Source of the DNA: Bacillota bacterium | GTDB taxonomy: Bacteria; Bacillota; Sulfobacillia; Sulfobacillales; Sulfobacillaceae | NCBI GenBank assembly: GCA_021820965.1 | Contig: JAKACZ010000010.1 | Span: 1 to 64,000 of the forward strand | Reading direction: 5' to 3' | Length of the DNA: 64,000 nt | Part shown: positions 18,041-25,904 of the stretch, piece after piece | How positions within the stretch are numbered: the first letter of the stretch is position 1 | How the letters are laid out: every line of letters starts with the position of its first letter | Made by a program: the position numbers and the translations under genes | The notes under the pieces: generated by a model | What the model saw: only the letters and a program-made list of their open reading frames with translations | Database searches by the model: none | What the model was told of the DNA's origin: nothing

Positions 18041-18895
18041 TTACAGCCGTGAAGCGATAGCACGCAATTCGGTTACCGCTTGCGCTGGCGGCGCCGCAGC
18101 GTGTCGCAACGATTTTAGAACATGCAAAAATGGTTCGATGACTGTGGGAGGGTAAACTCCCACGCGATCTAGGACCTCCTGTGGCGGATCTAGGTTTATG
18201 CTTAAGTGGCGAACAATCTGATTGTACGTGTGCCATAGTGTTCCGTTTGTGGGATCGAGCCCAGCCACCAGCAGGAGCCCGGCGGGCCAGGTGTTAATGG
18301 GCAGCAAAAAGAGGTCGGGACGCACCTGCGACAGAACCGGGTACAATTTCCAAACGTCGCCCATCCAGGTGCCGGTGCGGCGTTTACGGGCGGCTTGCGC
18401 CGGATGGGCGGGAAAAGCATCGTCTAAGACGATAAGGGAGCCAGGTCCCGCGTGACGCTCGACATACATGAAATCTCGAAGAACAAACTCCAGCAAATGC
18501 ATGCCGTCGATGAATGCCATATCGACCGGGCCGGAGAGTACTTGGTGGGCTCTTTCTGAAAAAAACTGATCGGATGTCATGCTAAAGAGCTGAACCTCGG
18601 GGGCTAGAGTGGCCTTGATATCGGGAAGCGGATCGATGCCGATAGCAGGGCAATGCGCTTGTGCCAGGCTATTTCCCTGCCACACACCGATTTCCAAGTA
18701 CATCGCGGGTTCCAGTACGCGATGGATGGTGGCGAGGGTCTCCAGATATGGTGTTGTTCCTCGGGGGATCTCCTCCTCTGGTTGAGCAGGAGTGGTGGAC
18801 CCCTCCTCGGATTCAGCGACCGGTAGTGACAGGTCAATATTAGAAGCGGGCTCTACCGTAATAGAAAAAGTCTCTCCCGCAACTGCGATATTCAT
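18041..18895 (-). CDS. Class I SAM-dependent methyltransferase (Methyltransf_24 type)
   Basis: A Rossmann-fold methyltransferase. The SAM motif I is MYLEIGVWQGNSLAQA near residue 67, VDMAFIDGMHLLEFVLRD carries the acidic IDGxH motif, and SLIVLDDAFPAHPAQA follows; these are typical of Methyltransf_24 and CmcI-like enzymes that act on sugars or small molecules. The first 45 residues are a poorly conserved acidic leader (ESEEGSTTPAQPEEE). Motif HxxD-type metal ligands may be present (FIDGMH, LDDAF). The start is ATG 18895 after AGGAGG. With the DUF4915-like gene it forms a two-gene leftward unit next to the glycan cluster. It probably O-methylates a sugar, inferred from context. Confidence 0.8.
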   Translation of the reverse strand: MNIAVAGETFSITVEPASNIDLSLPVAESEEGSTTPAQPEEEIPRGTTPYLETLATIHRVLEPAMYLEIGVWQGNSLAQAHCPAIGIDPLPDIKATLAPEVQLFSMTSDQFFSERAHQVLSGPVDMAFIDGMHLLEFVLRDFMYVERHAGPGSLIVLDDAFPAHPAQAARKRRTGTWMGDVWKLYPVLSQVRPDLFLLPINTWPAGLLLVAGLDPTNGTLWHTYNQIVRHLSINLDPPQEVLDRVGVYPPTVIEPFLHVLKSLRHAAAPPAQAVTELRAIASRL

Positions 18896-19607
18896 AGGAC
18901 ACCTCCTGGGTTTACATATATGATGATGGTTCGGTTTTGTTACGGTTCCGCGTTGGGTAGGCTGGAAGACCGCGCCGCATACCCGATCGCCCGCGCGACC
19001 AGACCGATACTAACCGTATCCCTGGGAAACCGCTCAACGATCTCCGACAGCGCCTTGACCCGTTCCCGACGCGCACCTGACCGACGGTAGGAGGGAATCC
19101 CCAAGTCTGGCCCAAAAGCAGGGGGTGACCGACGGTAGGAGGGAATCCCCAAGTCTGGCCCAAAAACAGGGGACCTCTCCGCCCTAAACGCCGAGTTCTA
19201 CGGCGATCCGGATAAAAAATGATCTGTCGCCTCAGGCCGCGGTGAAGGTGCAAGCCCTAAACCCCTACAGCCCACCACAGGTTCGCGTGGCATCCGGCCA
19301 GTACAAGCGTGGAAGCGCCGAGCCTACGTACAGAAGCCAGGCGGTACGGGTCACGCTGACCATTGATCGGAGCGGTGACCCGAGTGCCCGCTCCACCTCC
19401 GCATTCTATATTAGCCATCGTCAACGTCCGCACTGTCGTGCAGACGATAAGGGCGAATTGGTGATCCGCCCGATGGATCTGTACCGAATTGGAAAAAATT
19501 TCACCGGCAAGCCTTTAGAGCAGCACTCCCCACGAACAATCCGCCCAGGCGGCGCATATAGTGCGTGCGGAGGTATCCTCCAAAATTCGAATTCAGGAGG
19601 GTTACTA
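18896..19607. other. Gas-vesicle operon upstream region
   Basis: About 700 bases separate the methyltransferase and gvpA starts, transcribed divergently. It contains the 48-bp tandem repeat at 19078-19172, a 46-codon minus-strand stretch of unknown nature (RERVKALSEIVERFPRD region, 18940-19080), and just before gvpA two palindromes, GGAGGTATCCTCC (19569-19581) and AATTCGAATT (19584-19593). No clear -35/-10 pair was found; TATATT at 19407 is a weak candidate. Confidence 0.4.
19078..19172. repeat. Tandem repeat, two 48-bp units
   Basis: The unit TGACCGACGGTAGGAGGGAA and its following 28 bases (to CAGGGGG) occur twice in a row, at 19078-19125 and 19126-19172, with one or two differences. The unit length is a multiple of three, so in any frame it keeps the reading phase; on the minus strand it reads GQTWGFPPTVG twice. 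No gene is established here. It might be a mobile-element end or a recombination relic. Confidence 0.75.
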
Positions 19608-19859
19608 ATGGCCATCAGAACAAGTACCGGTGGTTCCAGTCTGGTTGAAGTGTTGGACCGTGTTCTCGATAAAGGTATCGTTATCGACCTGTGGGCTAAG
19701 GTCAATCTCGTGGGAATTGAGCTGGTCGCCATCGAAGCTCGAGTCGTGATTGCTTCGGTTGAGACATGGCTTGTTTATGCCCGCGCCGTAGGCTTGCTGA
19801 GGCCTATCTATAGAGGGGCCGAGGAGGAAGAGGAAGCCGAGTCCACCGTCGTAGCGTAA
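19608..19859 (+). CDS. gvpA: Gas vesicle structural protein GvpA
   Basis: GvpA is the small hydrophobic protein that forms the ribbed wall of the gas vesicle. The 83-residue sequence has the family core [40 protein letters not shown] and [12 protein letters not shown], closely matching the GvpA consensus. It ends in an acidic tail ([14 protein letters not shown]) not typical of all GvpA. The start is ATG 19608 with CAGGAGGG six bases upstream. Upstream open frame to 19242 is not supported. It is the first gene of a rightward gas-vesicle cluster, with gvpN next. A palindrome GGAGGTATCCTCC in the leader at 19569-19581 overlaps a second GGAGG and might fold. Confidence 0.95.
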   Translation: MAIRTSTGGSSLVEVLDRVLDKGIVIDLWAKVNLVGIELVAIEARVVIASVETWLVYARAVGLLRPIYRGAEEEEEAESTVVA

Positions 19860-19923
19860 TTACGTGGGGGACGGGAGCGGCACTCTCGTCCCTGTCGCGT
19901 GCTGTTTGATAAAGGAGGGCTTC

Positions 19924-20820
19924 GTGTTGAGCACGGCCATGATACCCACACATGCACTGACGGTGGTCCGTTCGCCTTCTGTTCAAAACGTCCTTGATCG
20001 GGCCAATCTGTACTTGCGCCATGGCTTTGCCGTGAATTTGAGTGGTCCGCCCGGTGTTGGCAAGACAACTTTAGCTCTTCACCTGGCACAGACCCGTGGG
20101 CGCTCGACCTTATTTGTTCAGGGGCACAGCTCAATGGCGATTGATGATTTGGTCGGCGGATACCGCGGTTATCAATATCATAGACTGGTTGATAATTTTA
20201 TCCGGGATGTATTGAAGGTTGATGAGCGGATTGAAACCAAATGGTCGTCAGGCTGGCTAAATACGGCAATTGTGCAAGGGCAGATAGTGATATTTGACGA
20301 GTTCAATCGGGTTCCTCCACAGGTCCAAACCGTTCTGTTATCAGTCTTAGAGGAAAAAATCTTGCCCATTACCCGATTGGGCCATACAGAAAATATTAAA
20401 GTCCATCCGGAATTTCGACTCATCGTAACCAGTGGTCTCCATGGCCAATCCGGCACTTACCCCGTCTTAGAGCCACTGATGGATCGACTTGTCACCATCT
20501 CGCTCGATGTTCCCGACGAAGCGACCGAGATAGAGATTGTGAGGGCCCACGCGGGAACGACCGTTGATGAAACCCGCAAGGTGGTACGCCTGGCACGCCG
20601 TGTTCACAACGTCGAATCCGGCACGACGGATAATCCAGCATCGACGTCCATTCGCACCAGCATCGCTTTAGCACAGCTAGTGAAGTCTGAGGGATGGTCA
20701 CTGAAAGGGACAAAGTGGCCCGAAGGCTTTCCCTCTATTGTCTTGGATCTGGCCGGACCATTTTGCGGCCATACCGTGGGAGATATCAGGGAGTTCATGA
20801 AGGTCAAGCAACAACTTTAA
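19924..20820 (+). CDS. gvpN: Gas vesicle AAA+ ATPase GvpN
   Basis: GvpN is a MoxR-type AAA+ ATPase that helps gas vesicles mature and enlarge. Walker A is GPPGVGKTTLALHLA at residues 41-55, Walker B IVIFDEFNRVPPQVQTVLLSVLEE, sensor 1 region FRLIVTSGLHG and an arginine-finger stretch EPLMDRLVTI. The length of 298 residues is typical. The start is GTG 19924 four bases after AAAGGAGGG; the frame is open upstream to 19864 without a ribosome site. The gene follows gvpA by 64 bases. It acts in the cytosol during vesicle assembly. Confidence 0.95.
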   Translation: MLSTAMIPTHALTVVRSPSVQNVLDRANLYLRHGFAVNLSGPPGVGKTTLALHLAQTRGRSTLFVQGHSSMAIDDLVGGYRGYQYHRLVDNFIRDVLKVDERIETKWSSGWLNTAIVQGQIVIFDEFNRVPPQVQTVLLSVLEEKILPITRLGHTENIKVHPEFRLIVTSGLHGQSGTYPVLEPLMDRLVTISLDVPDEATEIEIVRAHAGTTVDETRKVVRLARRVHNVESGTTDNPASTSIRTSIALAQLVKSEGWSLKGTKWPEGFPSIVLDLAGPFCGHTVGDIREFMKVKQQL

Positions 20821-20875
20821 CCCCGATGATGAAATAGCCAGGGGTTTCACAGTCAAGTGCTCGGAGGGATGCACC

Positions 20876-21631
20876 ACGTACTACCTATACGGCATTACCG
20901 ACCAGCCGCTTTTGGCGCGGCTCAGTGAACTGGCAGGGATCGGAAGCCCTCCATACTCGGTTCAGACGTACCGCCTAGGCGATCATTACGTTATTGTCTC
21001 CGAATGGGAGCGGGCTGGAGTACTGACTCCAGCCGATGCTGTAGCGCATGCTCGCCTACTCGAGAACGTCGGAAAGGCTCAAACTGTTGTCCCGGTTAGA
21101 CTTGGCACCGTTGCCCAAGATCTAAAGGACCTTGACCGAGCGATCAAGGATAACGAGGGAGCGCTGTCAGACCTGCTGTATAAGCTCGCCGGGCGTATGG
21201 AAGTTGGCATAAAAGTTTACTGGACCGATAAACTTTTACAAGAAACGATAGCGAAGCACGTGGACCTTGAGCGCGCCAAGATCGACAGTTTAATGAATCC
21301 AGCCCGTGAGCGGGAAATCGCGATGGAAGTGGGGCAGGTAGCGCAGCAAATTACTGATGAGTGGCGCGAAAGGGCTCTGTCGCTGCTGATGACTAGGCTC
21401 CGTCCGCATACAGACGACGCGGTGATTGGGCGATTGACCTCGATTTATATGTTGGCCAATGTTTCGTTTCTGATTCGGCGCGATGCCGAACCTATATTTC
21501 AAGCCGAGGTGTGTCAATTGGGAGTCGACATTGGAAAGGACTTTGAGATTCACTATGCAAACAATTTGCCGCCCTTCAACTTTGCAAATTTGAATCTGAG
21601 GAGGAACGCGCATGGAGGAACTGTCTCTTAA
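20876..21631 (+). CDS. gvpF: Gas vesicle protein GvpF (start codon uncertain)
   Basis: GvpF/L proteins contact GvpA and act at the earliest stage of vesicle formation. The frame reads YYLYGITDQPLLARLSELAG, the N-terminal strand typical of the family, then VVPVRLGTVAQDLKDL, the PxRFGT-like motif, and GVKVYW/IKVYWTDKLL. The stop is at 21629, and the C-terminus NLPPFNFANLNLRRN resembles the GPWPPYNF end. The first in-frame ATG/GTG/TTG is TTG 20912, which would cut off YYLYGITDQPL. Upstream in frame there is none, back to a stop near 20798. GGAGGG at 20863-20868 sits seven bases before ACG 20876, so a non-canonical ACG start is the simplest reading; a sequencing error or frameshift is the alternative. 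It overlaps gvpG by 20 bases. Confidence 0.85.
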   Translation, partial: TYYLYGITDQPLLARLSELAGIGSPPYSVQTYRLGDHYVIVSEWERAGVLTPADAVAHARLLENVGKAQTVVPVRLGTVAQDLKDLDRAIKDNEGALSDLLYKLAGRMEVGIKVYWTDKLLQETIAKHVDLERAKIDSLMNPAREREIAMEVGQVAQQITDEWRERALSLLMTRLRPHTDDAVIGRLTSIYMLANVSFLIRRDAEPIFQAEVCQLGVDIGKDFEIHYANNLPPFNFANLNLRRNAHGGTVS

Positions 21632-21887
21632 TCTCTGGGACCTTCTATTTTTACCCGTTTCTCTGCCCCTGCGGTCAGCTATGCTAACACTGTCCTATCT
21701 TAAGCGCGAGGTAGACGAGAGTGCTTCTCAACACGGTGTGTGGGAAGAGTTGTTGGAGATTGAGGTGCTTCGGGAGATTGGACAAATTACGGACCAGGAA
21801 TATACCGAGAGGCGTTCGGGTCTGGAAGCCCAGTTATTGATATCTGATGTTAGCCTGGCGGAAGACGAGGTGAATGTGAATGAATGA
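21612..21887 (+). CDS. gvpG: Gas vesicle protein GvpG
   Basis: GvpG is a small accessory protein needed for vesicle formation and found at the nucleation complex with GvpF. The 91-residue sequence begins with a hydrophobic segment (NLWDLLFLPVSLPLRSAM) and continues in a helical EVLREIGQITDQEYTERR stretch, matching the family. The start ATG 21612 has GAGGAGGAACGCG just before, within the end of gvpF, and the stop overlaps gvpO by eight bases. It is probably translationally coupled to both neighbours. The last 20 residues are acidic. Confidence 0.9.
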   Translation: MEELSLNLWDLLFLPVSLPLRSAMLTLSYLKREVDESASQHGVWEELLEIEVLREIGQITDQEYTERRSGLEAQLLISDVSLAEDEVNVNE

Positions 21888-22140
21888 CTTGTCAACGATT
21901 GTGCAAACGGCAAGCAAACAAATTAATCATTTCACCGGGGTTACTGTCGAACGCATTGTTGGGTTGACGAAGCGAGATCAGGGGTGGTGCCTGGAATGTG
22001 AAGTGGTAGAGCGGCAGGGCATTCCGAATACGATGGATCTTTTAGGCCTTTATGAGTTCGATTTAGATGGTGAGGGTAACATTGAGCAGTTTCGCCGGAA
22101 AAGCTCACGTCACCGCGGGGACACCATCGACGCTTCATAA
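21880..22140 (+). CDS. gvpO: Gas vesicle protein GvpO
   Basis: GvpO is a small basic-to-neutral accessory protein of gas-vesicle clusters. The 86-residue sequence has LTGVTVERIVGL-type and GWCLECEVVERQGIPNTMDLLGLYEFDLDGEG segments, matching the family (GWxxxVEVVExxRIPxxxDxxxxYEVxxDxxGxL). The stop is followed by a 415-base region with no certain gene. The start ATG 21880 overlaps the end of gvpG. It is part of the main cluster and likely cotranscribed. Confidence 0.85.
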   Translation: MNDLSTIVQTASKQINHFTGVTVERIVGLTKRDQGWCLECEVVERQGIPNTMDLLGLYEFDLDGEGNIEQFRRKSSRHRGDTIDAS

Positions 22141-22555
22141 GTGATATGAAGCATGATTTGAAGGGGGCGCTCTGGAAAATAGCCGCTCTCCCAAGCCACT
22201 ACCGTAGTATGGCTCCTTGGGGTGGGATGTCCGTGCCGCGCGGCAAAGGGGGAGCGAGCGTTTGCGTGCCCGCAAAGACTGCCTGCTTCGCACATGTGAC
22301 GGGCTATGCAATCCCCGCCCAGATGCTCCTGAAAACGGGAACGCGCGACATGACGTTTCATCTCCCGCACCGTCAATGCCCTCCATGGTGTGTATCCTAC
22401 CGCTTCTTCACCGGTTCGCCGACCGTCTGCGGCACTACGGGGATAGCGGAAGAAGATTATGGATAGCTGCATGTCGCCGAGATTCTTTACATAGGCTAGT
22501 TGAAGATTTACTTGCCGATTTGTGCCAACCTTGCAAAAGGAGGTGCGGTGTCCTC
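22141..22555. other. Gene-poor spacer inside the gas-vesicle cluster
   Basis: Between gvpO and the next gvpF/L gene lie 415 bases with no recognisable gene. Open frames of about 100 codons exist on both strands, none with a family motif. The frame of the next gene is open 113 codons upstream of its start but its residues look non-coding (Arg/Cys/Pro-rich). It might be an insertion remnant or a promoter region for the distal genes. Confidence 0.45.
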
Positions 22556-23233
22556 GTGAGTACGTATTACTACTGGTATGCCATTACACCCGATCTTCCT
22601 TTCCCGCTCAACGGGGACCAATCATCGGATTCCTTGACACTGGAGCGGATTGGATATTGGAATTTATCGGCCATTGTATCCAAAATAGCGGACTCTCATA
22701 GGGATCCCTCGCCGCAGTCAGTTGCGGAACATCACCGCATTGTCGCGCGCTTATTAAATGCCTCCAATTATCGAGTGCTTCCCTTGCGGTTTGGTACGAT
22801 TCTTACACCGGACCGCATTCTCTCGCTGCTGGAAAGCCGACATGACGAATGGACCAGATTGCTTCAAGACATCGAAGGGTCCGTGGAAATGTCCCTAAAA
22901 GTATTGTGGGTCCCTCCAAAGTTTGACGTACCGTCTAGACCCTTACAATCCGCATACTTCACTCAACGCCTGCAAGCAATGCAACAGCAGAAGACTCTAG
23001 GGATTGCCTCTCGAGAAAAGATCGCCGCAATTGAAACCCGGCTTGAGGGGCTTTACCTTAAGCGGCTAATGGCGACGCCCCGGCATCCTGACCTGCTCAT
23101 AGAGGCCAACTATCTCATGCCAGAGCCCAGGGCACAGGCCTTTAAACAGGCCGTACGCACGCTTATGGAGGAAATGTCAGATTACCGGTGGCTGTGCACG
23201 GGCCCATGGCCTCCCTACCATTTTGTTTCCTAG
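22556..23233 (+). CDS. Gas vesicle protein GvpF/GvpL family, second copy
   Basis: This GvpF/L-family protein starts TYYYWYAITPDLPFPLNG and has VLPLRFGTILTPDRILSLL, the PLRFGT motif, then EGSVEMSLKVLWVP and the C-terminal CTGPWPPYHFVS, all typical. The start is GTG 22556 with AAAGGAGGT upstream at 22536-22544, eleven bases away. At 225 residues it is the normal length. It is the second of three F/L-family genes in the cluster; which is L in the strict sense cannot be told without alignment. It is followed after 12 bases by gvpK. Confidence 0.9.
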   Translation: MSTYYYWYAITPDLPFPLNGDQSSDSLTLERIGYWNLSAIVSKIADSHRDPSPQSVAEHHRIVARLLNASNYRVLPLRFGTILTPDRILSLLESRHDEWTRLLQDIEGSVEMSLKVLWVPPKFDVPSRPLQSAYFTQRLQAMQQQKTLGIASREKIAAIETRLEGLYLKRLMATPRHPDLLIEANYLMPEPRAQAFKQAVRTLMEEMSDYRWLCTGPWPPYHFVS

Positions 23234-23245
23234 GGGGTTCGCGTA

Positions 23246-23581
23246 ATGGGATCTATGGAGTCGCTGGTATCGGATAACGGTCAAGAAGCATTTCGAAAAG
23301 TCTTATCGCAGGAGGCAAATCCGCACACGGCTCTCGAGCTCGGTAACGCCGAGCACGGGCTGGCCAAATTGGTGTTAACCCTGATTGAGCTGCTGCGACG
23401 GCTTCTAGAGGAAGAAGCCATGAGGCGCGTAGACAGCGGCCAGTTGGTTAACGAGGAAATTGAGGCGCTTGGTCTGGCGTTTGAGGATTTAGACCGTAAA
23501 ATGCATGAGCTTAAACAGTTCTTTGGGTTTGCCGACCAGGATCTCAATGTGGATTTAGGTCCGTTAGGTAATTTACTGTGA
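23246..23581 (+). CDS. gvpK: Gas vesicle protein GvpK
   Basis: GvpK is a small helical accessory protein essential in many systems. The sequence contains HGLAKLVLTLIELLRRLLEE, a conserved helix, then MRRVDSGQLVNEEIEALGLAF and MHELKQFFGFADQDLNVDLGPLG, the family core. The length of 111 residues is typical. ATG 23246 has AGGGGG about eight bases upstream. The stop TGA at 23579 is followed closely by the gvpJ ribosome site. It acts in vesicle assembly with GvpF/L and GvpJ. Confidence 0.92.
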   Translation: MGSMESLVSDNGQEAFRKVLSQEANPHTALELGNAEHGLAKLVLTLIELLRRLLEEEAMRRVDSGQLVNEEIEALGLAFEDLDRKMHELKQFFGFADQDLNVDLGPLGNLL

Positions 23582-23591
23582 GGTGACACGA

Positions 23592-23921
23592 ATGCCTGAA
23601 AGTTACGTGATGAGCGCACCCCGGTCGTCTACGCTCGCGGATGTCCTTGATCGTATTTTGGATAAAGGGGTGGTGATTGCCGGGGATATTACGATACTTG
23701 TCGCCGATGTCGAGTTGCTGACCATAAAAATTAGGCTATTAATCGCATCTGTTGATAAAGCGATGGAAATCGGGGTCAATTGGTGGCAAACAGACCCCTA
23801 TCTGAATGCTCAAATGGCAAAACTCGCCGAAAGCAATCGAGCGCTCAAACAAACGGTTGACAATCCCCAAGAAGACCTATCCCAAAAGGCCAGACAACCT
23901 GATCCGGTACAGGAGCAATGA
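23592..23921 (+). CDS. gvpJ: Gas vesicle protein GvpJ (GvpA paralog)
   Basis: A GvpA-like protein with a longer C-terminus. The core TLADVLDRILDKGVVIAGDI and ADVELLTIKIRLLIASVDKA matches the GvpA fold, and the tail after residue 75 is polar (NRALKQTVDNPQEDLSQKAR), as in GvpJ/GvpS proteins that localise to the vesicle tip or nucleation complex. The start is ATG 23592 after GAGGTGACACGA; a GTG nine bases earlier is possible. A 138-base gap follows before the next gene, with no gene inside. It is likely a minor structural protein. Confidence 0.88.
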   Translation: MPESYVMSAPRSSTLADVLDRILDKGVVIAGDITILVADVELLTIKIRLLIASVDKAMEIGVNWWQTDPYLNAQMAKLAESNRALKQTVDNPQEDLSQKARQPDPVQEQ

Positions 23922-24059
23922 CAGCCCCTGGTGCAAATGAATCGTTTGTACAGTATTCGCCCTGCCGCGCTTAGTCGGCGGCCGACATGATGGGCATTCA
24001 CGGGGAGCAGCCAAAAGGCATCCCGGGCTACAAATCTTTGAAGAGAGGAGGGAACGCGG

Positions 24060-24878
24060 ATGGAGGAACACGAAGACTCTCTCATTTGGGTGTACGGTCT
24101 TTGCCGCAAGGGCGAGGAATATGTGCCAACCGTTCCAGACATTGAGGGAACATCCAATTACACCCTGGTGGCAACATCCCAAGTCGTCGCTCTGGCAAGC
24201 CAGGTACCAACTCAGGAATACGGACAATCATCCGTTCAGCAAAATATTGCCAACAACGAATGGCTTGTGCCTCGTATGGTGGCGTATGCTAATGTCATCG
24301 CGGACACATTTGAGAACACTCTTATCATGCCGTGGCGATTTGGAACCGTTTTTGAATCGGATCGCCGTCTTTTGGATGTTCTTCAGACGCATGAGCCCGT
24401 GCTGCTGCAAACATTGGAAAAGGTCCGGGGCACCGAAGAATGGGGACTCAAGGTTTTCGCCCATGTGGACAATCGTGCCGCCGCACTGGTGGAGGACCAA
24501 CTACAAACGGCGATGGCCCAGGGCATGCCGCCTGGGCGAATGCATTTTATCCGGCGAAAGCTCGCGTCTTCGATGCAGGCACAAGCCCAGGCCGAACTGA
24601 AAGCCATGGCTTTAGCCATGCATCAACGGATCGAATCCTGTGGCTATCCGACGCATATCATTGGAAAGAACAACAATGAGCGACTGAAGACTGGCGAGGT
24701 TCTCACTTTCAAAGCGGCGTATCTCGTTTCAAAGAATTCCCGTGAGCCTTTTTTTTCGTTGGTCGACAACCTTCGCAGGGAATACACCCATCAGAACATA
24801 GTTCTGGCCTTAACAGGACCTTGGGCGCCCTATAGTTTCTGCGATGGGGTGATGCCCTATTTGAACGGAGTGGACTAA
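24060..24878 (+). CDS. Gas vesicle protein GvpL/GvpF family, third copy
   Basis: A third F/L-family member, 272 residues, longer than the other two. It has the N-terminal LIWVYGLCRKGEEYV, then TLIMPWRFGTVFESDRRLL (PxRFGT), EWGLKVFAHVDNR and the C-terminal VLALTGPWAPYSFCDG, the family end motif. GAGGAGGgaacgcgg precedes ATG 24060; the same GAGG-AACGCG-ATGGAGGAAC context is found at gvpG (21600-21620), which suggests a shared origin of the start region. It ends directly before the next gene. Part of the distal half of the gas-vesicle cluster. Confidence 0.9.
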   Translation: MEEHEDSLIWVYGLCRKGEEYVPTVPDIEGTSNYTLVATSQVVALASQVPTQEYGQSSVQQNIANNEWLVPRMVAYANVIADTFENTLIMPWRFGTVFESDRRLLDVLQTHEPVLLQTLEKVRGTEEWGLKVFAHVDNRAAALVEDQLQTAMAQGMPPGRMHFIRRKLASSMQAQAQAELKAMALAMHQRIESCGYPTHIIGKNNNERLKTGEVLTFKAAYLVSKNSREPFFSLVDNLRREYTHQNIVLALTGPWAPYSFCDGVMPYLNGVD

Positions 24879-25118
24879 ATGCAGGAGCTCGATCCCGCAG
24901 ACGACCTCACGCTCTTGGATCTGCTGGACCGCGTAGTGGCCAAGGGTGTGATCATCCAGGGCGACTTGACTATTTCAGTCGCTAATATTGACCTCCTCTA
25001 TATAACTCTTCGAGTTCTCATTAGTTCGGTGTCACGGATCGAAGACGTGACAGGCCAACGGTTTGGCATGCGCGCAATTGGCCAGCCTGATAACAGCGAG
25101 TTTCTTTCGACTGAATGA
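24879..25118 (+). CDS. GvpA-like protein (GvpJ/M/S type)
   Basis: A 79-residue GvpA-family protein. LLDLLDRVVAKGVIIQGDLT and ISVANIDLLYITLRVLISSV match the GvpA/J/M core, and the divergent DLTISVANIDL (instead of the VNLVGIEL of GvpA) puts it with the J/M/S paralogs that act as minor or nucleating proteins. The ATG at 24879 directly follows the TAA of the preceding gene. It is the last gas-vesicle gene. The downstream 780 bases have no recognised gene. Confidence 0.85.
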   Translation: MQELDPADDLTLLDLLDRVVAKGVIIQGDLTISVANIDLLYITLRVLISSVSRIEDVTGQRFGMRAIGQPDNSEFLSTE

Positions 25119-25904
25119 AACGGCCAATGACCCAGCGGGAAGGAATGCGTTGGCCCCCGCAACCGCGCGTGTTTGGCGCTATAACCCTTATCGCCGGATT
25201 TTGGGTCTGATAGTGGCCGCCTACCCGGACCGACGCGCTGTGGCTTGGTTTCGGCGTGGGGCGTCCCATTTCTCAGTCGGGCATCGAGTCTCCACCATGG
25301 ATGACCTGTGTCGGTGATGATTGTGCAACGCCTCCGGTTCATCCCTAAATCAAACGTGACGACGGGCAGACCGGGATTCTCTTGCCGTTGCTGTCTGGCT
25401 TGCTCGAGCGTTTCCCAAGCGAAACGTAGGTAACGTGGGGCTCGTTTGGCGTATTGGACAGCGATAATGGTACCCACGTCCAGTACGCGCAGTAGACGAA
25501 CAGGCGCGATTAGTCATTTCCTTGCACGATGGCGGATTCGTTCTTTAGGTTCCGTGGACTGTTCGCTCTGCCCACGAGTCTCAATGCACACTCGTTCCCA
25601 GGGCAGCGATCCACGAAAAATACTCGCACACTTTTCTTTCCCTGAACTCGTATAACCCCTTAATGCGCCCCAATAGCCGCTGATGAACTTGGTAAACAAT
25701 CTCAGTCACGTCCGCGAGTACGTGGGGCGAAAGGGTCCAATCAAACCGGTTGCTATCCACCAGCATGACCTTCTCATCAACGTTATTGGATCGTGGTACT
25801 GACCCACGGCGGCTCCGACTGACCCACGGCGGCTCCGACGACGTGGCTCCTTGGTTGTACGCAGCCTCCGCGTTCGTATGGCTCAGATCAAATTCCTGGT
25901 TAGA
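25119..25904. other. Gene-poor region after the gas-vesicle cluster
   Basis: No gene is assigned. Two minus-strand stretches look partly protein-like but match no family: about 25230-25477 (RFAWETLEQARQQRQENPG) and 25581-25770 (LADVTEIVYQVHQRLLGRIK). They may be parts of a gene broken by mobile-element activity. At 25800-25839 the 20 bases TGACCCACGGCGGCTCCGAC occur twice in tandem. Confidence 0.4.

Noticed and set aside
22110-22472. A 120-codon minus-strand gene between gvpO and the next gvp gene
   Set aside because: No motif, no ribosome site, and it overlaps the end of gvpO on the opposite strand.
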